In this document: piece by piece, positions 1 to 7,436 of the stretch
Layout: every line of letters begins with the position of its first letter
How positions within the stretch are numbered: position 1 is the first letter of the stretch
Assembly: GCA_946479905.1 (NCBI GenBank)
Contig: CAMLIA010000045.1
Span: forward strand, 1-24,068
Reading direction: 5' to 3'
DNA: 24,068 nucleotides
Origin: an uncultured Frankiales bacterium
GTDB taxonomy: Bacteria; Actinomycetota; Actinomycetes; Mycobacteriales; SCTD01
Position numbers and translations under genes: made by a program
The notes under the pieces: generated by a model
What the model was told of the DNA's origin: nothing
Seen by the model: the letters and a program-made list of their open reading frames with translations, nothing else
The model's database searches: none

Positions 1-63
1 GACGTCCTCAGTGACGTCCTCAGTGACGTCGTCGGCCAGGTCGTCAGGGTCGTTGGTCGCCAT
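1..63 (-). CDS. 5' end of an acidic protein, truncated by the left window edge
   Basis: Reading leftwards from an ATG at 63, a 21-codon open frame reaches the window edge without a stop. It is divergent from the lipoprotein gene at 137. The visible N-terminus is very acidic (MATNDPDDLADDVTEDV and onward). A GGAGG sequence lies just upstream of the ATG (complement of 66-70), although only 2 bases away. The DNA contains a 12-base direct repeat, gacgtcctcagt, at 1-12 and 13-24, with a third partial copy from 25; on this strand it encodes repeated Val-Thr-Glu-Asp. No family can be assigned from so few residues. Confidence 0.5.
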   Translation of the reverse strand, partial: MATNDPDDLADDVTEDVTEDV

Positions 64-136
64 GACCTCCACCCTGGCACTCCCGGTCCCCGCTGTCAGA
101 CGCCCGGGTGAACCGGCGGCCGTTCTGCTGCGTCCC

Positions 137-580
137 ATGGACGTGCGTCGTCTTCTCGCGGTCCTGGTGACCGCTCTCCTGGTCTCGTGCGGTGCGTCGT
201 CCGGTAGCCCTGGCGTCGCCGGAGACAGTCCCGACCCGCAGCGGGCGAGGCTGCTCGCCGCGGCCGATGCCGCCGCGGAGCGCAACGGAGGCAAGGCCAA
301 GCGGGTCGAGGCCGTGGAGACGACGCGCGGCGCAGCAGCCGACCTGACCGGCCACAGCAACCAGGACCAGGGCGAGCGGGTCTGGGTCGTGCAGGTCAGC
401 GGTGACCACTACACCTGCGACAGCTGCTCCCGGCCCTCCGGCGCGAGCGCCCCCAGCGGCACGTACCTCACCCTCGTGCTGCGCGCGTCCGACTTCCAGG
501 GCACCGACTTCGGGATGTCGCCGCAACCGACCGACCTGGCAGCCCTCGGCGACGTCCAGGTGCTCCGCGCCGACGGGTAG
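137..580 (+). CDS. Small secreted lipoprotein of unknown function
   Basis: The 147-aa product starts with a short basic n-region, a hydrophobic stretch and a lipobox L15-V16-S17-C18, so it is probably exported and lipidated at Cys18. The frame stays open upstream to about position 11, but the ATG at 137 is preferred because it puts the signal peptide at the N-terminus. No strong ribosome binding site is visible. After a Ser/Gly/Pro-rich linker the mature part has an Ala-rich helix (about 37-50) and a beta-rich C-terminal half with a C94-x2-C97 pair, which might form a disulfide or bind metal. I do not recognise the family. It ends 3 bp from the convergent SGNH hydrolase gene, with no obvious terminator between them. 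Confidence 0.7.
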   Translation: MDVRRLLAVLVTALLVSCGASSGSPGVAGDSPDPQRARLLAAADAAAERNGGKAKRVEAVETTRGAAADLTGHSNQDQGERVWVVQVSGDHYTCDSCSRPSGASAPSGTYLTLVLRASDFQGTDFGMSPQPTDLAALGDVQVLRADG

Positions 581-583
581 CGG

Positions 584-1723
584 TCAGAGCGCGCCGAGGA
601 ACCGGCCCGGCGCGCACACCTGCTCGTAGAAGCGGTCGGCCATCCGCAGGTAGCCGACGGCGTTCGGGTGCAGGGCGTCGTACAGGTCGTCGATGTCGTC
701 CGGGCCGAACAGGCCGAGACCGTCGATGAGGTGCAGGTGGCTGTCGTTGCGGGCTTCGGCGACCAGCGACACCAGCTCGCGGATGCGGCGGAGCGACAGC
801 GCCCCGACCGCGAGCTCGGCTGGGCGCGGCACCGCGCCGAAGCGGCCGTCCGGCTGCAGCACGGTCGGGCCGGGAGCGTCCTCGACCGACGGGCAGAAGA
901 TCGGGGTCACGAGCACGATCGGGGTGTCGGGGTGGCCCTCGCGGACGGTGTCGAGGAACCCGTGGAGGGCGGGGACGAACGTGCGCTCCCGCAGTGTGTC
1001 GCCGTTCACGACGTTGATGCCGACCTTCATGCTGATGGCGTCAGCCGGGAGGTCGCGGATGGTGCGGGCGACGAACTGGTCGAGCATGCACTGGCCGCCG
1101 AACCCGAGGTTCTGCAGGTCCCAGCCGGTGCGCAGCGCGACGGCGGCCGGCCAGGTGGTGCTCGGGCCGGTGGCCTCGAGGCAGTGGCTGATCGAGCTCC
1201 CGTAGTGCACCCACCGGCGACCGGTGGGCGTGACGGGCTCGTAGTGGGCGCCGGGCGAGACCCGCACCGCGCGCAGGGTCACTGTCGCGGCGTGCGGCAG
1301 CCAGAGCTCCAGCAGGGCACCCGTGTCGCCCGGCAGCGCCTCGAAGCGGACCGTGGTCGTCGCGCCGGGGGTGACGAGCAGCTCACCGTTGGGGTCCAGG
1401 GACAGGATCGTGCCCTCGACGGTGCTGACGGACTCGCGCAGCCTGCCGTCGACGAGCAGGTCGAAGACCGCGGCCAGCGGCGGGCGGTCCCCGACCTGCA
1501 CCATCGTCAGGTCGACCTCGAGCTCGAGGGCGGTGGCGTCCGTGCGCATCGCGAGCCGGACCCCGGCCGGCATGCTCTCCACGAAGCCGATCATCGGGTC
1601 GAGCAGCTGCGCGCGGGCCCAGCCGGGCAACCGGTGAGGGACGAGACCGTCCGCCGTCCGGTCGACCTCCACGGCGCCGATGAGGGGGACGTCCTCGAGA
1701 GTCACCTGCTGCACGCGAGGCAT
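584..1723 (-). CDS. SGNH/GDSL-family hydrolase (esterase or acyl hydrolase)
   Basis: This 379-aa protein has an N-terminal beta-rich domain (about 1-165) and a C-terminal SGNH hydrolase fold. The family blocks are visible: block I Y-G-S-S-I-S at 174-179, with Ser177 as nucleophile; an oxyanion Gly in NLGFGGQ (205-211); block III K-V-G-I-N-V with Asn237; and block V D349-A-L-H352, the Asp/His pair. The Asp usually preceding the serine is replaced by Ser176. The layout, a beta domain before an SGNH domain, resembles the Lipase_GDSL_3 type carbohydrate and acyl esterases; the substrate is unknown. No signal peptide is seen, so it is probably cytoplasmic. An in-frame GTG at 1753 has a better ribosome binding site (GAGGG, 6-base spacing) and lies just downstream of a GATACT -10-like hexamer (complement of 1771-1776). 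The true product may therefore be 10 residues longer. Confidence 0.85.
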   Translation of the reverse strand: MPRVQQVTLEDVPLIGAVEVDRTADGLVPHRLPGWARAQLLDPMIGFVESMPAGVRLAMRTDATALELEVDLTMVQVGDRPPLAAVFDLLVDGRLRESVSTVEGTILSLDPNGELLVTPGATTTVRFEALPGDTGALLELWLPHAATVTLRAVRVSPGAHYEPVTPTGRRWVHYGSSISHCLEATGPSTTWPAAVALRTGWDLQNLGFGGQCMLDQFVARTIRDLPADAISMKVGINVVNGDTLRERTFVPALHGFLDTVREGHPDTPIVLVTPIFCPSVEDAPGPTVLQPDGRFGAVPRPAELAVGALSLRRIRELVSLVAEARNDSHLHLIDGLGLFGPDDIDDLYDALHPNAVGYLRMADRFYEQVCAPGRFLGAL

Positions 1724-1850
1724 TGGACCGCAGCGCCGGCCGGGCTCTCGCACCGGGTGCCCTCTGCTCCAGTATCGCAGATCCCGGCCAGCCTCATGAG
1801 GTCCTCGGATCCGGTCTACCGTCCACGCACTTCGTGATCGGAGCCGGCAC

Positions 1851-3998
1851 GTGAACCCCTTGACCACCAGCCCTTTCGACCTTCCCGACGACCTGCAGCA
1901 CAAGGCTGACCCCGCACTCGTCGCGCGGGACGAGCAGCACTTCGCAGCCATCGCCGCCTCCCTGGAGCAGTCCATCGCCGACCTGACCGCTCGGCTCGAC
2001 GCCGAGCGGAGGGCGCCGGGGGGCCAGGGGCAGGAGGCCATGGACCGGGACCTCGAGATCCACCGGCTCAGCAGCCGGCTCCGCACCCTGCGCCGCTTCG
2101 GGCTGGACCTCTGCCTCGGGCACGTCGTCGGTGCCGACGACCTCGACCCGGTCTACATCGGACGGCTCGGCCTCACCGACAGCTCCGGCCGGCGGCTGCT
2201 CCTGGACTGGCGCTCGCCCGCGGCGGAGCCGTTCTTCGGTGCCACCCACGCCAACCCGATGGGCCTGGCGAGCCGGCGTCGGTACCGGTGGACGCGTGGG
2301 CGGATCACCGACTACTGGGACGAGGTCTTCACACCGGAGGGGTACGAGGGACACGCGGCCGCGCTCGACGACCAGTCCGCCTTCATCGCCAGCCTGGGCA
2401 GCGACCGGTCGGAGCGGATGCGCGACGTGCTCGGCACCATCCAGGCCGACCAGGACGCCATCATCCGTGCAGGGTCCGCGGGCACGCTCGTCGTGGAGGG
2501 CGGCCCCGGCACCGGCAAGACCGTCGTGGCCCTGCACCGCTCGGCGTACCTGCTCTACTCCGACCCACGGCTGGGCCACCACCGCGGCGGGGTGCTCTTC
2601 GTCGGACCTCATCAGCCCTACCTGGCCTACGTCGCCGACGTGCTCCCGAGCCTGGGCGAGGAGGGCGTGCAGACCTGCACCGTGCGCGACCTGGTGGCGG
2701 AGGGCGCCACCGCAGGACGGGAGACCGACCCCGAGGTGCTGGCCCTGAAGTCCTCGGCCCGCATGGTGGAGGCGGTCGAGGCCGCCGTGCGGTTCTACGA
2801 GGAACCGCCGACGAGGGAGCTGGTGGTCGCGACCGAGTGGGTGGAGGCCCGGCTGACCGCCCGCGACTGGGCGGAGGCCTTCGAGGCGCCCGACCCCGGG
2901 ACCAGCCACAACGAGGCTCGCGACGTCGTCTGGGAGGAGGTGCTGAGCATCCTCACCGACCAGCACGGCGAAGAGGTACCCGCCGCCCTGCTCCGCCGGC
3001 AGCTGATGCAGGACGAGGAGCTGCTCCGGGTGTTCAACCGCGCCTGGCCGCTGCTGGAGGCCGCGGACGTCGTGGCCGACCTCTGGTCGGTGCCGGCCTA
3101 CCTGCGCAGGTGCGCGCCGTGGCTCGAACCGGAGCAGGTCCGAGCCCTGCAGCGCAGCGAGCCGCAGGCGTGGACGGTCTCCGACCTGCCGCTGCTGGAC
3201 GCCGCGCGGCAGCGGCTGGGCGACCCGGACGTCGCCCGGCGCCGGCGCAGGCAGCAGGCGGCCGTCGAGGCGGCACGCGAGCGGATGGCGGTCGTCGTCG
3301 ACGACCTCATCGCCTCCGACGACTCGGAGATGCTGGTGATGTCCATGCTGCGCGGGGACGACCTGCAGAGCACCCTGGTGGACGGCGGTGCCCTCGGCAG
3401 CCCCGACCCCGACCTGCTCGCCGGGCCCTTCGCGCACGTGGTGGTCGACGAGGCCCAGGAGCTCACCGACGCGGAGTGGCAGATGCTGCTGCTGCGCTGC
3501 CCGTCGCGCAGCTTCACCATCGTCGGGGACCGGGCCCAGGCCCGGCACGGGTTCAGGGAGTCGTGGCAGGAGCGGCTCGAGCGGGTCGGGCTCGACCAGA
3601 TCAGGCTGGCGTCGCTGAGCATCAACTACCGGACTCCGGAGGAGGTCATGGCCGAGGCCGAGCCGGTCATCCGCGCCGTGCTGCCCGACGCCAACGTGCC
3701 GACCTCGATCCGGAGCACCGGCGTTCCCGTCGTCCACGGGGCGGTCGCGGACCTGGACGCGGTGCTGGCCGGCTGGCTGGCCCAGCACGCCGAGGGGATC
3801 GCCTGCGTGATCGGCACCGAGCCACGGCAGGACAGCGGCCGTCGCGTGCGCTCGCTCACACCTGAGCTGGCCAAGGGGCTGGAGTTCGACCTCGTGGTCC
3901 TGCTCGACCCGGACGGCTTCGGCGCGGGCATCGAGGGTGCCGTCGACCGCTACGTCGCGATGACCCGGGCCACCCAGCAGCTGGTCGTCCTCACTTGA
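1851..3998 (+). CDS. helR: HelR/HelD-like UvrD-superfamily ATPase (RNA polymerase recycling, rifamycin tolerance)
   Basis: The 715-aa protein starts at GTG 1851 with GGAG 7 bases upstream. It has an N-terminal coiled coil (about 20-85), the long arm typical of HelD proteins. A superfamily 1 helicase core follows, with a Q-motif-like IQADQ (197-201), Walker A GGPGTGKT (217-224), Walker B VVDEAQEL (531-538), motif V around LAKGLEFD (673-680) and motif VI YVAMTRAT (701-708). Between the Walker motifs is a large helical insertion (about 285-520). Size and order match actinobacterial HelR and HelD, which push stalled RNA polymerase off DNA and can dislodge rifamycins; they are not processive DNA helicases. 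I see no clear rifamycin-associated element upstream, only a CCTCATGAGG palindrome at 1792-1801. UvrD or Rep DNA helicase is the alternative but lacks this N-terminal arm. Confidence 0.85.
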   Translation: MNPLTTSPFDLPDDLQHKADPALVARDEQHFAAIAASLEQSIADLTARLDAERRAPGGQGQEAMDRDLEIHRLSSRLRTLRRFGLDLCLGHVVGADDLDPVYIGRLGLTDSSGRRLLLDWRSPAAEPFFGATHANPMGLASRRRYRWTRGRITDYWDEVFTPEGYEGHAAALDDQSAFIASLGSDRSERMRDVLGTIQADQDAIIRAGSAGTLVVEGGPGTGKTVVALHRSAYLLYSDPRLGHHRGGVLFVGPHQPYLAYVADVLPSLGEEGVQTCTVRDLVAEGATAGRETDPEVLALKSSARMVEAVEAAVRFYEEPPTRELVVATEWVEARLTARDWAEAFEAPDPGTSHNEARDVVWEEVLSILTDQHGEEVPAALLRRQLMQDEELLRVFNRAWPLLEAADVVADLWSVPAYLRRCAPWLEPEQVRALQRSEPQAWTVSDLPLLDAARQRLGDPDVARRRRRQQAAVEAARERMAVVVDDLIASDDSEMLVMSMLRGDDLQSTLVDGGALGSPDPDLLAGPFAHVVVDEAQELTDAEWQMLLLRCPSRSFTIVGDRAQARHGFRESWQERLERVGLDQIRLASLSINYRTPEEVMAEAEPVIRAVLPDANVPTSIRSTGVPVVHGAVADLDAVLAGWLAQHAEGIACVIGTEPRQDSGRRVRSLTPELAKGLEFDLVVLLDPDGFGAGIEGAVDRYVAMTRATQQLVVLT

Positions 3999-4018
3999 TC
4001 TGCCCCGAACAGGTGTGG

Positions 4019-4037
4019 TTAGGTTGACCTAAGCAAC
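4019..4037 (+). promoter_or_regulatory. DtxR/IdeR-type iron box upstream of efeU
   Basis: TTAGGTTGACCTAAGCAAC matches 14 of 19 positions of the DtxR/IdeR consensus as I recall it, and contains a perfect 6-bp inverted repeat TTAGGT-TG-ACCTAA (4019-4032). It lies 25 bp upstream of the efeU start. A TAGGTT -10-like hexamer (4020-4025) sits inside the box, with a weak TTGATC -35-like hexamer (3995-4000) overlapping the helR stop codon. Bound repressor would therefore cover the -10 region, giving iron-dependent repression of efeU and the lipoprotein gene after it. The box and its inverted repeat are seen; the regulator is inferred from the family. Confidence 0.7.
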
Positions 4038-4057
4038 CGCCCCGAAGGAAGCCCCCT

Positions 4058-4903
4058 GTGTTCTCCCTCCCCACGTTCCTCATCGGCCTTCGCGAGGGCC
4101 TCGAGGCCTCCCTCGTGGTCGGGATCCTGATCGCCTACCTCGTCAAGACCGGGCGGCGGGACGCGCTGCGGCCGCTGTGGACCGGCGTCGGCCTCGCCGT
4201 GGCCGTCAGCCTGGCGGCGGGGGCGCTGCTGCAGTTCACGAGCGCGAACATGAGCTTCCAGGCCCAGGAGCGCTTCGGGGGGCTGGCCTCACTGGTCGCG
4301 GTCGGGTTCGTGACCTGGATGGTGTTCTGGATGCGCCGCACGTCGCGCTTCCTCAAGACCGAGCTGCACGGCCGGCTCGACACCGCGCTCACGCTCGGAC
4401 CGCTCGCGCTCGCGCTCACCGGCCTCGTCGCCGTGGGACGCGAGGGGCTCGAGACCGCGCTGTTCCTGTGGTCGGCGATCCAGTCGACCCAGCAGCCCGC
4501 GGTGTCGACGTCGAGCGCCTTCGCGGGCCTGCTCGCGGCGGTCGCGATCGGCTACGCGTTCTACAAGGGCGCGCTCAACCTCAACCTGAAGACGTTCTTC
4601 ACCTGGACGGGCGCGGCCCTCGTCGTGGTGGCGGCCGGCGTCGCCTCCTACGGCGTCCACGACCTGCAGGAGGCCGGCACGCTGCCCGGCCTCACCACGA
4701 TCGCCTTCGACATCAGCGGCACGATCCCGCCGTCGTCCTGGTACGGCACGCTGCTCAAGGGCGTCTTCAACTTCCAGCCGGTCACGACCGTGCTGCAGGC
4801 CATCACCTGGGTCTGCTACCTCGTCCCCGTGCTGGCCCTGTTCTTCCGGCCGGCCCGCACGGCCTCGCCGGCCCCGCAGCCCCGCAGCACCGTCTCCGCC
4901 TGA
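4058..4903 (+). CDS. efeU: FTR1-family iron permease EfeU
   Basis: The 281-aa polytopic membrane protein starts at GTG 4058 with GAAGGAA 7 bases upstream. It has about seven hydrophobic segments and both signature REGLE motifs of the OFeT/FTR1 family, at 12-16 and 128-132. The glutamates of these motifs carry ferric or ferrous iron through the membrane in yeast Ftr1p and bacterial EfeU. Length fits the family. It is followed 29 bp later by a periplasmic-type cupredoxin lipoprotein, forming an efeUO-like pair, and preceded by an iron box that predicts expression under iron limitation. No EfeB (DyP peroxidase) gene is present; the next gene is on the other strand. Confidence 0.93.
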   Translation: MFSLPTFLIGLREGLEASLVVGILIAYLVKTGRRDALRPLWTGVGLAVAVSLAAGALLQFTSANMSFQAQERFGGLASLVAVGFVTWMVFWMRRTSRFLKTELHGRLDTALTLGPLALALTGLVAVGREGLETALFLWSAIQSTQQPAVSTSSAFAGLLAAVAIGYAFYKGALNLNLKTFFTWTGAALVVVAAGVASYGVHDLQEAGTLPGLTTIAFDISGTIPPSSWYGTLLKGVFNFQPVTTVLQAITWVCYLVPVLALFFRPARTASPAPQPRSTVSA

Positions 4904-4932
4904 TCCCACCCCTGCCAAGGAGCCTGTTCGCC

Positions 4933-5637
4933 ATGCCCGCACGCCCTCTTCCGCTCGCCGTCCTCGCCCTCGCGGTCGGCATCGGCGCGACGGGCTGCGG
5001 CTCGGGCAGCAGCAGCTCAGGTTCCGGCAAGGTCGCCATCAAGGCCGGGAACGCGAGCTGCGACGTCGCCAAGACGTCGTTCAGCGGCGGCACGATCGCC
5101 TTCGACGTGACGAACACCGGCTCCGACACGACGGAGGTGTACGTCTACGGCAAGGGCTCCGGCGGAGCCTTCGACAAGGTCGTCGGCGAGGTCGAGGACA
5201 TCGCTCCGGGCACCAGCCGCGACTTCACCGTGAAGGTCTCCGGCGGCGACTACGAGGTCGCCTGCAAGCCGGGCCAGAAGGGCAACGGCATCCGGACCGC
5301 CATCACGGTCTCGGGCGCGACGGCGGCAGCCCAGGCGACGTACGACCGTGAGGTGGAGGTCACCGCCACCGACTTCGCGTTCAGCGGGCTGGCCGGTTTC
5401 ACCGCCAAGGTGGGCGAGCGGATCGAGTTCAAGCTCGAGAACGACAGCGCGACCCGCCAGCACGAGCTGGAGGTCTTCGGCCCCGACGGCAAGGCGATCG
5501 GCGAGGTCGGCCCGACCGACCCGGGCAAGACCGGCGAGGTCGTCCTCGAGCTGGCCACCGCGGGTACTTACACGTACGAGAGCGGCATCGCCGACGACGC
5601 TGCGCGTGGCATGAAGGGCAGCTTCACCGTCAGCTGA
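4933..5637 (+). CDS. Two-cupredoxin lipoprotein, EfeO-like partner of EfeU without an M75 domain
   Basis: This 234-aa product starts at ATG 4933, with AAGGAG 10 bases upstream. A signal peptide ends in a lipobox A19-T20-G21-C22, followed by a Ser/Gly linker. Two cupredoxin-like beta sandwiches follow. The first (about 33-128) resembles the EfeO N-terminal cupredoxin and keeps candidate metal ligands C43, E68 and C111. The second (about 137-234) has H177 and M227 but lacks the Cys-His loop of type I copper sites. Canonical EfeO has one cupredoxin plus an M75 (imelysin-like) domain; here M75 is absent and a second cupredoxin takes its place. Its likely job is to capture or oxidise iron at the outer membrane face and hand it to EfeU, which is inferred from position and fold. 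It shares the iron-box transcript with efeU. Confidence 0.8.
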   Translation: MPARPLPLAVLALAVGIGATGCGSGSSSSGSGKVAIKAGNASCDVAKTSFSGGTIAFDVTNTGSDTTEVYVYGKGSGGAFDKVVGEVEDIAPGTSRDFTVKVSGGDYEVACKPGQKGNGIRTAITVSGATAAAQATYDREVEVTATDFAFSGLAGFTAKVGERIEFKLENDSATRQHELEVFGPDGKAIGEVGPTDPGKTGEVVLELATAGTYTYESGIADDAARGMKGSFTVS

Positions 5638-5645
5638 CCGACGCG

Positions 5646-5751
5646 CGTCCGACGCAACTGCAACAGGGTGGGCCTCCCTGGCCCGACAGGACGCGCGATC
5701 ACGCTCAGCGCGCGCGAGGAGCTCCTCAGGCTGTTGCAGTTGCGTCGGACG
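5646..5751. repeat. 106-bp element with perfect 21-bp terminal inverted repeats and inner hairpins
   Basis: The arms at 5646-5666 and 5731-5751 are perfect reverse complements over 21 bp; the left arm begins CGTCCGACGCAACTG. The 64-base interior can form three smaller hairpins: GGGCC/GGCCC (5670-5684), CGCGCG/CGCGCG (5692-5697 with 5709-5714) and the palindrome GAGGAGCTCCTC (5716-5727). The whole could fold as a multi-branched structure on either strand. It fills the gap between convergent efeUO and the znu operon, so a bidirectional terminator is the simplest role, but the long arms and structured loop also fit a MITE- or REP-like mobile repeat. No U-tract follows either arm, and I find no second copy in the window. 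Confidence 0.75.
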
Positions 5752-5769
5752 GGGTTGGCGCTGTGAAGG

Positions 5770-6600
5770 TCAACGGGTTCGGAGCCGGCGGGTCGCCGCA
5801 CGAGCGGAGGCAGCCGCGTAGGCCAGCGTCGCGACGGCCAGGACCGCGAAGCTCGGCGGGGTGCTGGGCAGTGCGTAGCTGGCGGTCAGGCCGATCCACA
5901 CCGAGGCCACGGCGAGCGCCACCGACAGCGCCATCGCGAGGTACGGGTCGGCGCTGAGCTTGCTGGCCGCCGCCGCAGGCGCCGCGACCAGCCCGAGGAT
6001 GAGCAGGGCGCCGACGACCTGGGTGGCCTCGGCAGCCGTGGCCCCCGTGAGCGCGAGGAACCCCAGGCCGAGCAGCCGCACCGGGACGCCGCCGGCCTTG
6101 GCGACGCGCTCGTCGAGGGTGGCGAGCAGCAGCGGCCGGGCGGCGGCGAGGAGCAGCACGACGACCACGACCGCGATGGCGGTCGCGGTCCAGGCGCGCG
6201 TCGAGGACAGGCCGAGCACCGAACCGAACAGCACCGCGACGGCACCGGTGCCGTTGCCGGCGCTCCTGGACGTCGTGTAGATGCTGAGGAACAGCACACC
6301 GAGGCCGAGGATCCACGCGAAGACGGCACCGATGACGGTGTCGTCAGGACGACCGCCGGGACCCACCAGGCCGATGCCGACGGCGACGGCGATCGTGATG
6401 ACGAACAGCCCGAGGCGGGCGTCGAGCCCGAACGCCAGCGCCGCGAGCGCCCCGGTGAACGCGACGTGGCTCAGCGCGTCCGCGGTGAACACCTGCCCTC
6501 GCAGCACGAGGAAGTAGCCGACCAGGCCGGCGGCCACGGCGATCGCCGTGCCCGCGAGGAACGCGTGCTGCATGAACGGGTGGCTGAGCATGCCGATCAC
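5770..6600 (-). CDS. znuB: Metal ABC transporter permease, ZnuB-like (second of two)
   Basis: The 276-aa ABC-3 family membrane protein has about eight hydrophobic segments, the early FLVLRGQVF-x-A-x-ALSH stretch and the central GGVPVRLLGLGF segment that is conserved in ZnuB, TroC and MntB permeases. The GTG start at 6600 overlaps the stop of the upstream permease (GTGA) and has GGGAG 8 bases before it; an ATG at 6591 is an alternative. With its paralogue (6597-7436) it probably forms a heterodimeric channel. It is last in the znuA-znuC-znuB-znuB transcript and converges on the inverted-repeat element. Zinc is the likely substrate from the neighbouring zur, although manganese transporters share the fold. 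Confidence 0.88.
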   Translation of the reverse strand: MIGMLSHPFMQHAFLAGTAIAVAAGLVGYFLVLRGQVFTADALSHVAFTGALAALAFGLDARLGLFVITIAVAVGIGLVGPGGRPDDTVIGAVFAWILGLGVLFLSIYTTSRSAGNGTGAVAVLFGSVLGLSSTRAWTATAIAVVVVVLLLAAARPLLLATLDERVAKAGGVPVRLLGLGFLALTGATAAEATQVVGALLILGLVAAPAAAASKLSADPYLAMALSVALAVASVWIGLTASYALPSTPPSFAVLAVATLAYAAASARAATRRLRTR

Positions 6601-7436
6601 GACCGGCGCTCCCGGAGCCGCCGGGTGCCCAGCGCCAGCAGGTAGCAGCCGAACGCGAGCGTCGAGAGCCAGAAGCCGATCGGGTACGGCGAGGAGTAGG
6701 CGATGCCGAGGGCCGACCACGTGACCAGCAGGGCGATCGCCACGGACAGCGCGAGCGCTGCTGCGGGGCGGCAGGTCAGCTCACGCGCCGCCGCGGCGGG
6801 CAGCACCAGCAGGGTGAACACCATGAGGGCACCCGTGATCTGCGCGACGCCCGCGGCGGTGGCCGCCAGCAGCAGCAGGAACCCGACGTCGAGCGCCCGG
6901 ACGGGTACACCCGACGCGCGGGCGGCTGCCGGGTCGAGCGAGGCGAACAGCAGCGGACGGCCGATCGTGGCCAGGACCACGAGCAGGATCACGGTCAGCA
7001 CCGTCAGCGCCAGGACCTGCGCGCTGGTGACGCCCAGGAAGCTGCCGAACAGCAGCGCCGTCGTACCACCGAGGACTCCCTTGGACAGCACGACGAACAG
7101 GTAGCCGCACGCGAGTGCGAAGGCCTGGACCGTGCCCACCAGGGCCGGTTCCTCGCTGAACCCGCGACGCCCGGAGGTCGGCACGAGCGAGATGACGAGG
7201 GCGGCCGCCCCGCAGAAGGCGAAGTAGCCGAGGCCGGCGGAGGCACCGAGCCAGGTCGCCCCCGCGGCTCCGGGGAACCCGACCGCCGACAGCGTGTGAC
7301 CCGCGAAGGCCTGCCGGCGCGTGACCATGAGGAAGCCGACGAGCCCGGCGAGCACGGCCAGCACCGAGCCGGCGCGGTAGGCGTTGACCATGAAAGGCAG
7401 CGCCCACATCTCCTGCAGGCTCGCGACCGGGTTCAC
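6597..7436 (-). CDS. znuB: Metal ABC transporter permease, ZnuB-like (first of two)
   Basis: The 279-aa ABC-3 family permease starts at GTG 7436, overlapping the ATPase stop codon as GTGA. The frame is open further upstream, but that part is antisense-like and inside znuC, so it is excluded. The sequence has the family's RRQAFAGHTLS stretch near residue 47, a cytoplasmic ASGVPVRALD segment that contacts the ATPase, and about eight membrane spans. It is clearly paralogous to the next gene but not a recent duplicate. Two tandem permease genes with one ATPase are common in Tro/Mnt-type and some actinobacterial zinc importers. Confidence 0.9.
   Translation of the reverse strand: MNPVASLQEMWALPFMVNAYRAGSVLAVLAGLVGFLMVTRRQAFAGHTLSAVGFPGAAGATWLGASAGLGYFAFCGAAALVISLVPTSGRRGFSEEPALVGTVQAFALACGYLFVVLSKGVLGGTTALLFGSFLGVTSAQVLALTVLTVILLVVLATIGRPLLFASLDPAAARASGVPVRALDVGFLLLLAATAAGVAQITGALMVFTLLVLPAAAARELTCRPAAALALSVAIALLVTWSALGIAYSSPYPIGFWLSTLAFGCYLLALGTRRLRERRS

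Noticed and set aside
668..1837. A 389-codon plus-strand frame
   Set aside because: It is antisense to the SGNH hydrolase, which has all expected catalytic blocks.
1724..1850. A rifamycin-associated element upstream of helR
   Set aside because: Only a short CCTCATGAGG palindrome (1792-1801) is present; I could not match it to that element.
1794..3788. A 664-codon open frame on the minus strand
   Set aside because: It is antisense to helR, with no recognisable domain and shadow-type composition.
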